From assembly GCF_018403265.1 (NCBI RefSeq), contig NZ_BOSI01000004.1:124001-188000 (forward strand): a stretch of DNA of 64,000 nt, in the 5' to 3' direction. The DNA is from Paenibacillus sp. J31TS4 (GTDB taxonomy: Bacteria > Bacillota > Bacilli > Paenibacillales > NBRC-103111). The notes beneath the pieces were generated by a model. That model was not told the DNA's origin, made no database searches, and saw only the letters and a list, made by a program, of their open reading frames with translations. This document shows positions 7,634-15,670 of this stretch, piece by piece (position 1 is the stretch's first letter; each line of letters opens with the position of its first letter). Position numbers and translations under genes: made by a program.

Positions 7634-7662
7634 ACAATAACCAATTCCTTCTGTTGTGTCAA
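7634..7662 (-). promoter_or_regulatory. Sigma-A promoter of the NUDIX leader
   Basis: Minus strand: TTGACA (7657-7662), 17-bp spacer, TATTGT (7634-7639). The -35 is a perfect consensus. The start should fall near 7627, giving a leader of about 200 nt before the NUDIX ATG. Confidence 0.75.
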
Positions 7663-8152
7663 TGTATTAATTTGTAGGCTTAGTATAAACCGGTTCAATC
7701 AAACTTTCAGGCTTATATCATCTTCGTGAACCAGTACCTGGACCCCTTTTTCAAGGGGGCATTTTCATTTTGTGGAGGGAAACAAGACAAAATAAAAAGC
7801 TTACCCGGCTAATGGCAAGATTATAGGTTAAGCCTCATCTGTATGCCGTTTGCAGCCTTCTTCCCCGCCTGTATGCCGCCTGTCTCCCCTTCCATCGCTG
7901 CCGCTGCGCCGAACACCCCCTCCCTCCGCCGCGTGCCGCTCCCGCCTGAGGTTGAGGGACAGCATCCGGCCACCCCATAGTTTCCATTGACTTCCTATAT
8001 CCACTGTTTTACGCTTGAACTTAGCCGACTAATGAAATGCGGTAGCGGGAAGCGCCTTCGTGTCACGGCCCGCTCCGCTTCGTGTTCCGCCCCGCTCGCG
8101 GGGACCGCCGGCCTCCGCTATTCCTATGCCGGTGCCGGCTCAAACAGGCCGT
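7663..8152. other. Intergenic region between the NUDIX leader and marR
   Basis: No gene is supported. A C4TTTTTCAAG4 hairpin with flanking T-rich sequence lies at about 7743-7768. A weak plus-strand promoter for marR may be TTGACT (7987-7992), 17 bp, TACGCT (8010-8015). Composition changes from AT-rich to GC-rich at about 7850, marking the edge of the AT-rich NUDIX segment. Confidence 0.5.
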
Positions 8153-8169
8153 ACGAAAGGAGGGTTATT

Positions 8170-8649
8170 ATGGAACGATTCGAAGGCTACTCGCTCAGCC
8201 GTGTGTTCCGCCAGGTTGCAAAGCTCCATCATCATAATCTTCATCTGCTGCTCAGCGACAAGGGAGTGTTCCCCGGACAGCCCCCTCTCCTCTCTCATCT
8301 GTCGGAGCAGGACGGCCTCAGCCAGAAGGAGCTCGCCGAGAAGATGCACAACCGCCCCGCCACCGTCACCGTCATGCTCGACCGAATGGAAAAGGCCGGG
8401 CTCGTCGAACGGCGCACCGACCCTGCCGACCACCGGGTTTCCCGCGTCCATCTGACCGACAGGGGCCGGGAGGCCCACAAGGAGACGCGCAAAATTATGG
8501 AGGCGTTCAACGCCAACCTGTTCGAGGGCTTTTCCGAAGAAGAGAAGCAGACGATGCGCCAGTTTCTCTACCGCATGGTCGGCAATCTTCACAAGATGAA
8601 CCCCGAGGAGCCGCCGGCTCCCCCATCCGAGCATCCGACGAAGGAGTGA
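8170..8649 (+). CDS. MarR-family transcriptional regulator
   Basis: 159 residues. Winged-helix core: helix-turn-helix LSQKELAEKMHNRPATVTVMLDRMEKAGL (in part about 49-77) and the wing DPADHRVSRVHLTDRG (about 82-97) with the Asp-Arg pair typical of MarR. It likely binds a palindrome in its own promoter and represses the exporter operon until a ligand is bound. ATG 8170 follows AAAGGAGGG (8156-8164), so a longer upstream reading from 7987 is rejected. It stops 12 bp before the first ABC gene, so all three genes should be one operon. A TTAG..CTAA-type imperfect palindrome near 8030 could be an operator, but this is weak. Confidence 0.88.
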   Translation: MERFEGYSLSRVFRQVAKLHHHNLHLLLSDKGVFPGQPPLLSHLSEQDGLSQKELAEKMHNRPATVTVMLDRMEKAGLVERRTDPADHRVSRVHLTDRGREAHKETRKIMEAFNANLFEGFSEEEKQTMRQFLYRMVGNLHKMNPEEPPAPPSEHPTKE

Positions 8650-8661
8650 CCGTCCCGCTTC

Positions 8662-10398
8662 ATGTGGAACCTGTACCGATTTCTAAAGCCGTATTGGAAA
8701 GCCGCCGTCGCGGCTCCTCTGCTCATGCTGATCGAGGTGTTTGCGGACCTGCTGCAGCCGAGACTGATGGGCAGCATCATTGACGAAGGCGTCCTGACGG
8801 GCGACCTTGGCCACGTGCAGCGTACCGGCGCGCTCATGCTCGGCATCGCGCTCATCGGCCTTCTCGGGGGCGTCGGCTGCACCGTCTTCTCCAGCACCGC
8901 CTCACAGAACTTCGGCGCCGACATCCGCAAGACGCTGTTCCGCAAGGTCCAGACGCTGTCGTTCGGCAATCTGGACCGGTTCCAGGCGGGCACGCTCGTC
9001 ACCCGCCTCACCAACGACGTCGTCCAGGTGCAGAATTTCGTGCAGATGACGATGCGCGTGCTCGTGCGCGCCCCTTTTCTGTCGCTGGGCAGCCTCATCA
9101 TGGCCTTCACGCTCGACGCCAAGCTGTCTCTCCTGCTGCTGGTCTCCATGCCTCTGCTCGCGCTCTGCCTCACGGTTATCATCCGCAAAGGCTTCCCGCT
9201 GTTCGCCAAGGTCCAGCAAAAGCTCGACGGCGTCAACACGGTGCTGCAGGAGAACCTGGCCGGTATCCGCGTCGTCAAAGCCTTCGTCCGCTCCGGCTAC
9301 GAACGGAAGCGGTTCGGGAACATATCACAAGGCCACCGCGACATCGCGATCCGGGCGACTCGGACGATGGCGCTCATGACGCCGGTCCTCATGCTGATTA
9401 TGAACGTCACCGTGGTGGCCGTCCTGTGGTTCGGCGGCAACCGGGTCTGGACCGGCAGCATGCCGGTGGGCGATCTGGTCGCGTTCCTCAACTATGTGAC
9501 GCAGATGCTGTCCTCGCTCATGATGGTAAGCATGATGCTCATGTTCGTCTCGCGCGCCAAGGCGTCGGCCGATCGGATCAACGAGGTGCTGGACGCCTCG
9601 CCCGAGATCGAGTCGGGCCGCGGGGCGGCGGGCAGGGACCCGCATACGCTCACCGGGGACATCCTCTTTGACAATGTCAGCTTTGCGTATGGCTCCGGCA
9701 AGCCCGTGCTGACGGACCTCCGCTTCCGGGCTTCCGCCGGCCAGACCGTCGGCATCATCGGCTCGACCGGCTCGGGCAAGACGTCCCTCGTCCAGCTCAT
9801 TCCCCGCCTATACGACGTAACCTCCGGCCGCGTTCTCGTGGACGGCGTCGACGTACGCGAGTACGAACTCGATCGGCTGCGAAGCCGGATCGGCATCGTG
9901 CTGCAGCAGGCGATTCTCTTCACCGGGTCGATCCGCGACAATATCGCGTTCGGCCGGCCGGACGCGACGCAGGAGGAGATCGAAGCCGCCGCCCGGGCCG
10001 CCCAAGCCCACGCATTCATCCAAGAGCTGCCGGAGGGCTACGATACACAGCTCGGCCAGCGGGGGATCAATCTGTCCGGCGGACAGAAGCAGCGGCTGTC
10101 GATCGCCCGGGCGCTCCTGCTCGACCCGGCCATTCTCATTCTTGACGACAGCACCAGCGCGGTCGACATGGGAACCGAGGCCAAGATACTTGAGGCGCTG
10201 CGGGAAAGAAGGCACGGCGGCACGACGCTCCTGATCGCCCAGCGCATCTCCTCGGTGTTCGAGGCCGACTGGATTCTCGTGCTGGAGGACGGGCGGCTCG
10301 TCGACCAGGGCACGCACCGTGACCTGCTCGCATCCTCGGCCGTCTACCAGGATATTTACCGCTCGCAGCTTGGAGAGGAGGAGAAGGTCTATGGCTGA
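8662..10398 (+). CDS. ABC multidrug exporter half-transporter, degenerate ATP site subunit
   Basis: 578 residues: six membrane helices (about 15-300) fused to an ATPase domain (about 330-578). Walker A GSTGSGKTS, Q-loop VLQQAILF, signature LSGGQKQR, and Walker B ILILDDSTSAVD in which the catalytic Glu is Asp. Glu-to-Asp at this place is the hallmark of the non-hydrolysing site in heterodimeric exporters such as LmrCD, BmrCD and YfiBC. It would sit in the cytoplasmic membrane and export amphipathic drugs with the next gene's product. The ATG is 16 bases from the only AAGGAG, at the end of marR, so translation may be coupled. It overlaps the next gene by 8 bases. Confidence 0.93.
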   Translation: MWNLYRFLKPYWKAAVAAPLLMLIEVFADLLQPRLMGSIIDEGVLTGDLGHVQRTGALMLGIALIGLLGGVGCTVFSSTASQNFGADIRKTLFRKVQTLSFGNLDRFQAGTLVTRLTNDVVQVQNFVQMTMRVLVRAPFLSLGSLIMAFTLDAKLSLLLLVSMPLLALCLTVIIRKGFPLFAKVQQKLDGVNTVLQENLAGIRVVKAFVRSGYERKRFGNISQGHRDIAIRATRTMALMTPVLMLIMNVTVVAVLWFGGNRVWTGSMPVGDLVAFLNYVTQMLSSLMMVSMMLMFVSRAKASADRINEVLDASPEIESGRGAAGRDPHTLTGDILFDNVSFAYGSGKPVLTDLRFRASAGQTVGIIGSTGSGKTSLVQLIPRLYDVTSGRVLVDGVDVREYELDRLRSRIGIVLQQAILFTGSIRDNIAFGRPDATQEEIEAAARAAQAHAFIQELPEGYDTQLGQRGINLSGGQKQRLSIARALLLDPAILILDDSTSAVDMGTEAKILEALRERRHGGTTLLIAQRISSVFEADWILVLEDGRLVDQGTHRDLLASSAVYQDIYRSQLGEEEKVYG

Positions 10399-12277
10399 TC
10401 AACCGAACCGGCACATCTCCGGAGCGCCCGCGGGTCCACCGATGGGCGGCCCCATGGGAGGCGGACCAATGGGCGGAGGCCACCGGGGCATGCTCGCCAC
10501 CGGCCGGGCCAAGGACACGAAGGCAATCCTCCGGCGGCTGTGGGTCTATATGGGGCGCCAGCGCGGCGGACTGCTCACCGTCATCGTCATGACGGCGCTA
10601 GCCGCGGTTGTGACGCTCGTCAGCCCGCTGCTCCTCGGCCGGGCGATCGACCATTACGTCCTGCCGGGCGATTATGACGGGCTCCTCCGGCTGTGCCTGT
10701 ATCTGCTGCTCCTGTATGCAAGCGGCTCGGTACTCTCTTGGCTGCAGGCCTATCTCATGGTCGGCGTCTCGCAGCGGACCGTCTGGGAGCTGCGTAACGA
10801 CCTATTCGCCCGGCTGCAGCAGCTGCCGCTGCGCTTCTTCGATACGAAGACGCACGGAGAGCTGATGAGCCGCACGACGAACGACATCGACAACATCTCG
10901 AACACGCTGAACCAGAGCGTGACCCAGATCATCACCAGCTTCCTGACGCTGGTCGGCTCTCTTGCCATGATGCTCGCGCTCGACGGCTGGCTGACGCTGC
11001 TCAGCTGCGTCACGATCCCGCTCATTCTGCTGGTCACCCGGGCCATCGCGAAGCACACCCGCGCCTCCTTCCAGGCGAACCAGAAGCAGCTCGGGGAGCT
11101 GAACGGCTTCATCGAGGAGACGGTCAGCGGACAAAAGGTCGTGCAGGCCTACGTTCGCGAGGAGCGGGCCTCGGCCGACTTTGAGGCGATCAGCGAGCGC
11201 CTGCGTCAGGCGGGCACACGCTCGCAGATTCTGTCCGGCCTCATGGGGCCGGTCATGAACGTGATCGGCAACCTGTCGTTCGCGATCATCGCCGGCGTCG
11301 GCGGCTGGATGGCACTGAAGGGCCATGTCACGCTCGGCGTCGTCGTCAGCTTCCTGCAATATTCGCGGCAGTTCAGCCGCCCGGTCAACGAGCTGGCGAA
11401 CCAGTTCAACATGATCCAATCGGGTCTGGCGGGAGCCGAGCGCGTCTTCGAAATCATGAACGCGCCGACCGAGTACGAGCCCGCCTCCGGTCGGCCTGCC
11501 GGGAACGGAGAGCGCGAGCTGGCCGCCGTGAAGGGCGAGGTCGTCTTCCGCGACGTCACGTTCCGCTACAAGCCGGACTCCCCTACGCTGCGCGGCGTCT
11601 CCCTGACGGCCTCGCCGGGAGAGACGATCGCCCTGGTCGGTCCGACCGGCGCCGGCAAAACGACGATCATCAACCTGCTCACCCGGTTCTACGAGATCGA
11701 GAGCGGAGAGATTACGATCGACGGCGCCGACATCCGGCTGCTCGACAAGGACAGCCTGCGCCGCCGGCTCGGAATCGTGCTGCAGGACGCCTACCTGTTC
11801 GCCGATACGATCCGGGAAAATCTCCGCTACGGCCGCCTGGACGCGACCGACGCGGAGATCGAGGAGGCTGCCACGCTGGCGAACGCCCATCTGTTCATCG
11901 AGAAGCTGCCTGACGGCTACGAGACGCGGTTGACCGCCGAGGGCGGCAATCTGAGCCAGGGGCAGCGCCAGCTGCTGACGATTGCCCGCGCGATTCTGGC
12001 CGACCCCGCCATCCTCATTCTCGATGAGGCGACCAGCAGCGTCGACACGCGCACGGAGATGCATATCCAAGAGGCGATGCGCTCGCTCATGAAAGGACGC
12101 ACGAGCTTCGTGATCGCCCACCGGCTCAGCACGATCCGCGAGGCCGATCAGATTCTGGTTATAAACGGCGGCTCCGTCCTGGAACGCGGGACGCACGAGG
12201 AGCTGCTCGAGCAGCACGGGTTTTACCACAATCTCTATCACAGCCAGTTCCGCAGCGGCCTGTCGGACGCCGGATAG
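10391..12277 (+). CDS. ABC multidrug exporter half-transporter, catalytic subunit
   Basis: 628 residues from the ATG at 10391 (GGAGAGGAGGAGAAGG upstream); a longer frame from 10319 lies inside the previous gene and is rejected. A Gly/Met/Pro-rich N-terminal tail (GGPMGGGPMGGGHRGM, about 19-34) precedes six membrane helices (about 60-340) and an ATPase domain. The latter has Walker A GPTGAGKTT, atypical signature LSQGQRQ, and Walker B ILILDEATSSVD with the catalytic Glu. It therefore complements the degenerate partner encoded just upstream: one consensus and one degenerate site per heterodimer. A similar Gly/Met-rich tail occurs in the gene at 51055-52941. Substrate unknown; control by the MarR protein is inferred. 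Confidence 0.93.
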   Translation: MADQPNRHISGAPAGPPMGGPMGGGPMGGGHRGMLATGRAKDTKAILRRLWVYMGRQRGGLLTVIVMTALAAVVTLVSPLLLGRAIDHYVLPGDYDGLLRLCLYLLLLYASGSVLSWLQAYLMVGVSQRTVWELRNDLFARLQQLPLRFFDTKTHGELMSRTTNDIDNISNTLNQSVTQIITSFLTLVGSLAMMLALDGWLTLLSCVTIPLILLVTRAIAKHTRASFQANQKQLGELNGFIEETVSGQKVVQAYVREERASADFEAISERLRQAGTRSQILSGLMGPVMNVIGNLSFAIIAGVGGWMALKGHVTLGVVVSFLQYSRQFSRPVNELANQFNMIQSGLAGAERVFEIMNAPTEYEPASGRPAGNGERELAAVKGEVVFRDVTFRYKPDSPTLRGVSLTASPGETIALVGPTGAGKTTIINLLTRFYEIESGEITIDGADIRLLDKDSLRRRLGIVLQDAYLFADTIRENLRYGRLDATDAEIEEAATLANAHLFIEKLPDGYETRLTAEGGNLSQGQRQLLTIARAILADPAILILDEATSSVDTRTEMHIQEAMRSLMKGRTSFVIAHRLSTIREADQILVINGGSVLERGTHEELLEQHGFYHNLYHSQFRSGLSDAG

Positions 12278-12301
12278 ACGGACACCGAAACCTCGCGGGC
12301 C

Positions 12302-12412
12302 CGTGAGACCGGCCCCTTTCCGTGAAAAGCGCATCCGACCCGCGAGGCCGGCTCCTGCCTTGAAAACCAGCTTCTTTTTCGGAGACCAACCTCCATTCGC
12401 GAGACCGGCTCC
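12302..12412. repeat. Degenerate direct repeats after the ABC exporter operon
   Basis: Four related copies of CGCGAGACCGGCTCC at 12302-12316, 12341-12355, about 12379-12394 and 12398-12412. The first three are spaced about 39 bp and are followed by a (T)GAAAA-type tail in two copies. They fill the space between the exporter stop codon and the terminator of the next gene. Confidence 0.6.
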
Positions 12413-12418
12413 AATGAC

Positions 12419-12458
12419 AAAAACCCCCGCCTCCTTGCATTGCAAGGAAGCGGGGGTT
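12419..12458 (-). terminator. Intrinsic terminator after the symporter gene
   Basis: Long minus-strand stem AACCCCCGC-TTCCTTGCA / TGCAAGGA-GGCGGGGGTT followed by TTTTT. It lies just beyond the symporter stop codon and separates it from the convergent exporter operon. Confidence 0.9.
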
Positions 12459-12480
12459 ATGCCGTTAAACCAGCCGAAAC

Positions 12481-13848
12481 TTAAGCCATATCGAGCTCCA
12501 ACTGATCGTCTTCGTCCCGGTTGAAGGCGTCCCGGTCGAATTCTCCCTCCGACTGGGCGACCAGCAGCGAGCAGACCGTCGTACCGGTCGCGTTGACCGC
12601 GGTACGGCCCATATCGACGATGGCGTCGATCGCAAGCACGAGGCCGAGGCCTTCGAGCGGCAGACCGAGAGCGGTCAGGACGACCGTCGTCGAGATGGAG
12701 GCCGGACCCGGCACCCCGGCGACGCCGATCGAGGAGATCATGCTGACGAGCACGATCAAGATATACTCCGACAGGCCAAGCGGCAGGTTGAAGACTCTCG
12801 CGACGAAGATCGCGACGATGGCCGGCCAAATGCCGCCGCAGCCGTTCATGTTCATCGTCGCGCCCAGCGGGGCGACGAAGCTCGCGATTCTAGGCGAGAC
12901 GTGCAGCCGCTTCGTAATGACCTCGAGGTTCACCGGCAGCGTCGCATAGCTGCTGCGTGTCGTGAACGCGACGGCGATTGTCGGATACGCCTTGCGGAAG
13001 AACCGGATCGGATTGACCCGAGCCGCGAACGTGACGAGGCCGCCGAAGACGATAATGAAGTGCAGAAGAAGCGCCACGTAGGTAGCGATGATGAGCTTGA
13101 TGAGCGGCATGAGCGTCTCCGCTCCATACTTGGCCGCCATGGCGCCAATCAGCGCGTATACGCCGTACGGGGTCAGCCGGATAATATATTTGGTGACCTG
13201 GTGCATGATCTGGGCGAACGAATCGATGAACGCCCGCACCGGTTTGACGGCGTCCGGCTTCTTGGAGCCGACATGCACGATCGCGATACCGATGAAGATC
13301 GCGAAGATCAGCACGGGGACGACCTTGCCGGCCGCCATATCGCCGATCGGGTTGCTCGGCACGAGATCCAGAATAACCTGCGAGAAGGTCGGAATCGCAC
13401 GCGCCTTGTAGTCCTTCGGCACGGCCTGGTCGATGCCCGACCCCGGATCCATCGCCAGAGCGACCAGAAGACCGATCAGAGCCGCGATGCCGGTGGTCGC
13501 CAGGAACAGGCCGATCGTCTTGGCCCCGATCTTCCGCAGATGCCCAAGATTCGAGATCGACGTAATGCTCGAGACGACCAGCACGGCCACCAGCGGCATG
13601 ACGAGCATCTTGATCAGGTTGACATAGATGCTGCCGATGGTGCTGACACTTGTCGCATCGAACTTGAATGTATTGAACACAATGCCCGCCACGAGACCGA
13701 GACCGAGCGCCAGCAATACCCGGTACCCGAAATTGACGCGTTTCTTCGCCAAGAAGAACAGCAAGCCGACAATCACGAGGGATATCAGCAGACTGAACCA
13801 GTTGGTCTCAAAAGCGTGAAGCAGATTGTTGGATTTCACGCAAACCAT
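12481..13848 (-). CDS. Dicarboxylate/amino acid:cation symporter (DAACS family)
   Basis: 455 residues, usual for GltP/DctA/TcyP-type carriers, with about eight membrane helices plus two re-entrant loops. Seen: the Ser-rich loop AFTTRSSYATLP (about 284-295, the TSSSAATLP equivalent), MNMNGCGG (about 321-328, replacing NMDG-type motif of helix 7) and GVAGVPGPASIS (about 365-376, second hairpin). It would import dicarboxylates, glutamate/aspartate or cystine with Na+ or H+. The exact substrate is not resolved. The acidic C-terminal tail (FDRDAFNRDEDDQLELDMA) is unusual. Single gene with a strong terminator; TGGGGAGATGGTTTGCGTG leaves the ATG close to its ribosome site, so the start could be a few codons downstream. 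Confidence 0.88.
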   Translation of the reverse strand: MVCVKSNNLLHAFETNWFSLLISLVIVGLLFFLAKKRVNFGYRVLLALGLGLVAGIVFNTFKFDATSVSTIGSIYVNLIKMLVMPLVAVLVVSSITSISNLGHLRKIGAKTIGLFLATTGIAALIGLLVALAMDPGSGIDQAVPKDYKARAIPTFSQVILDLVPSNPIGDMAAGKVVPVLIFAIFIGIAIVHVGSKKPDAVKPVRAFIDSFAQIMHQVTKYIIRLTPYGVYALIGAMAAKYGAETLMPLIKLIIATYVALLLHFIIVFGGLVTFAARVNPIRFFRKAYPTIAVAFTTRSSYATLPVNLEVITKRLHVSPRIASFVAPLGATMNMNGCGGIWPAIVAIFVARVFNLPLGLSEYILIVLVSMISSIGVAGVPGPASISTTVVLTALGLPLEGLGLVLAIDAIVDMGRTAVNATGTTVCSLLVAQSEGEFDRDAFNRDEDDQLELDMA

Positions 13849-14040
13849 CTCCCCAAATCCTACTGGTTTAGTAGGTAATCTAACCTATCGCTCATAGTAC
13901 TGCCATACAGAAACTCTGTCAATATGTGTACAGTATTTTTCTGATCAGGAGAAACTATCCATATCGGCCGGCCGGGTCTTACTTCCTGTATAAGCAGAAC
14001 CAGAGGAAACTATGCCTCCCCTTTCCTTTTTTTACCCAGG

Positions 14041-14073
14041 ACAAAACAAGAGAATCCCCTCTCGGGGACTCTC
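14041..14073 (-). terminator. Terminator after the siderophore-binding protein gene
   Basis: Minus-strand stem GAGAGTCCCC/GGGGATTCTC with loop GAGA, followed by the broken T-tract TTGTTTTGT. Confidence 0.72.
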
Positions 14074-14101
14074 CTGCAGGAATTGCCGGGTATGCGGGTA
14101 T

Positions 14102-15064
14102 TTATTGGACGGCTTTGGCCACCTCGCCAATCATCTCGTTCACGGAGAGCAGGCCGCCGCCGGACAGGTACCAGTAGCTCGGATCAAGATAATGAATGTG
14201 ACCCGTCTTGAACGCCTTGGTCGTCTTCACCAGATCGTTTTCGACGACCTGCTTGGCGGGCGCAGCCGCCGCCCCTGTCGTCACGACGGCGCTGCGGTCG
14301 ACGACGAACAGGTAATCCGGGTTCTTCTCGGCCACGTATTCGAACGAGACACTTTGTCCGTGCGTGGTCGCTTCAATCTTGCTGTCGGCCGGCACGAAGC
14401 CGAGGACGTCGTGGATCAGACCGAACCGGGAACCCGCGCCGAATGCGCTGATTTTGCCTTCATTGGCGAGAATGATCAGGGCGTTTTTACCGCTGGCTTT
14501 TACCTTGTCGTTAATCTGCTGGATCGAAGTGTCGATCTTCGCCAGCTCCTGGTCGACCTCGGCTTCCTTGCCGAAGATCTTGCCTATAATCTTGGCGTTC
14601 TCCTTGAACGATTGCATGTACTTGGACGTATCCAATCCGAGGTAAATCGTCGGCGCGATTCTCTCGAATTCCTTGTAGGAATCCTGCTGACGGCCCGAAA
14701 TGATGATCAGGTCCGGCTTCGCCGCATTGACCTTCTCGAAATCCGGCTCGGTCAGGGAGCCGACATTCTTGTATTTGCCGTCCTTGTACTTGGACAGATA
14801 GGCCGGCACGTTGCTCTGCGGCAGGCCCAGCACGTCGATCCCAAGCTTGTCGAGCGTATCCAGCGTGCCGAAGTCAAACACGATGACCTTCTTCGGATTC
14901 TTCTTCACCTTGGTTTCGCCCAGCTGATGCTTAATCGTCAATTCTTCGCCGCCTGCCGCCCCGGCTGCATCGGCGTTCGCTCCCTTCGCGGAGTCCTTCT
15001 GGCCGCATGCCGCGAGCGCCAGCATCAGAGTAAACGTTAAAACGAGCAAACTGATTTTTTTCAT
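14102..15064 (-). CDS. Siderophore ABC transporter substrate-binding lipoprotein (FatB/YclQ type)
   Basis: 320 residues. Lipoprotein signal peptide with lipobox LALAAC (Cys about 20), then a class III periplasmic-binding fold. Conserved parts are VIVFDFGTLDTLDKLG (about 64-79), KPDLIIISGRQQ (about 117-128) and the C-terminal HIHYLDPSYWYLSGGG (about 287-302), as in catecholate/petrobactin binding proteins FatB, YclQ and CeuA. It would capture ferric siderophore outside the membrane for an ABC permease encoded elsewhere; no permease genes are adjacent. Iron control is directly supported: two Fur-type palindromes lie immediately downstream of a near-consensus promoter, about 230 bp upstream of the ATG. 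Family is confident; the siderophore is not determined. Confidence 0.9.
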   Translation of the reverse strand: MKKISLLVLTFTLMLALAACGQKDSAKGANADAAGAAGGEELTIKHQLGETKVKKNPKKVIVFDFGTLDTLDKLGIDVLGLPQSNVPAYLSKYKDGKYKNVGSLTEPDFEKVNAAKPDLIIISGRQQDSYKEFERIAPTIYLGLDTSKYMQSFKENAKIIGKIFGKEAEVDQELAKIDTSIQQINDKVKASGKNALIILANEGKISAFGAGSRFGLIHDVLGFVPADSKIEATTHGQSVSFEYVAEKNPDYLFVVDRSAVVTTGAAAAPAKQVVENDLVKTTKAFKTGHIHYLDPSYWYLSGGGLLSVNEMIGEVAKAVQ

Positions 15065-15286
15065 CTTTTCTTGTCACCTCATAAGTATTGTTGTCTATCT
15101 GCCAACCAGCCTCGCCAGTGGTCTATGTGCCGTCTTGCCGCGTATGGTCCCCTTATTTGCCTTGTCTCTGTTTGCCCTGTCTCTGTTAGCCTTGCCTCTA
15201 TCCTGCACCAGCCTCCTCGTTTATCGTGCGTCCGCCGCCAGAACCGGCGGCTGCCATCCGTGAAGGATACATGCCAGCTTTTAAAC

Positions 15287-15322
15287 GAGAACCGTTCTCA
15301 TTAAGAATGAGAATCATTCTCA
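15287..15322 (-). promoter_or_regulatory. Two tandem Fur boxes
   Basis: TGAGAATCATTCTCA (15308-15322) is a perfect 7-1-7 palindrome matching the Bacillus Fur core. GAGAACCGTTCTC (15287-15299) is a second palindrome with its centre 22 bp away. They cover the region just after the predicted transcription start of the siderophore-binding gene, so iron-loaded Fur would block transcription. Confidence 0.85.
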
Positions 15323-15335
15323 GTTGTCTGGTTTG

Positions 15336-15363
15336 ATTATACCTGCTCCCGATGATTTGTCAA
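15336..15363 (-). promoter_or_regulatory. Sigma-A promoter of the siderophore-binding gene
   Basis: Minus strand TTGACA (15358-15363), 16-bp spacer, TATAAT (15336-15341): both hexamers perfect. Predicted start near 15329, leaving an unusually long leader of about 265 nt whose 15065-15280 part has no gene or clear hairpin. Confidence 0.85.
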
Positions 15364-15376
15364 TGCCTTCTTTTGC

Positions 15377-15406
15377 AAAAAAAGAACCGCCCACGTGGAC
15401 GGTTCT
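15377..15406 (-). terminator. Intrinsic terminator after the bmrCD-like operon
   Basis: Minus-strand stem AGAACCGTCC/GGGCGGTTCT, loop ACGT, followed by T7. It lies 265 bp after the bmrD-like stop codon, with the hairpin repeats in between. Confidence 0.88.
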
Positions 15407-15477
15407 CCGTTTGATTCTTCTTAATCGTCGAATCTTGATTGGCCGGACGAAGCCGATAAGCGGCCGACGCGGACCCG

Positions 15478-15660
15478 ATCTGCGGTTCTGGTCTAACTTC
15501 GGCGCAAGCCCGTTATACGGTCCTGACTTAGCTTCGGCCGACCCCGTTATACAGTCCTCCCTAACGTCAGCGTGGATCGATACGGTTCTGCCCAACGTCA
15601 GCACAGACCGATATACGGGGCCGGGCTAACGTCAGCTCAGACCGTTACGGTCCTGCTGCG
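15478..15660. repeat. Tandem degenerate 31-37-bp hairpin repeats downstream of bmrD
   Basis: Five to six diverged units with consensus CGGTYCTG-NCTAACGTCAGC-NCAGACCG-TTATA. In the better units CGGTTCTG and CAGACCG can pair as a stem around the CTAACGTCAGC loop. They lie between the bmrD-like stop codon (15671) and its terminator. No coding potential. Confidence 0.7.
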
Positions 15661-15670
15661 TTGGAAAGGC

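Noticed and set aside
7987-8169. N-terminal extension of the MarR protein starting at 7987
   Set aside because: The extension has no ribosome site and non-MarR composition, while AAAGGAGGG lies directly before the ATG at 8170.
10802-12829. Minus-strand frame of 675 codons antisense to the second ABC exporter gene
   Set aside because: Shadow frame: the plus strand has full Walker A, signature and Walker B motifs; the antisense protein is Arg/Asp/Gln-rich without domains.
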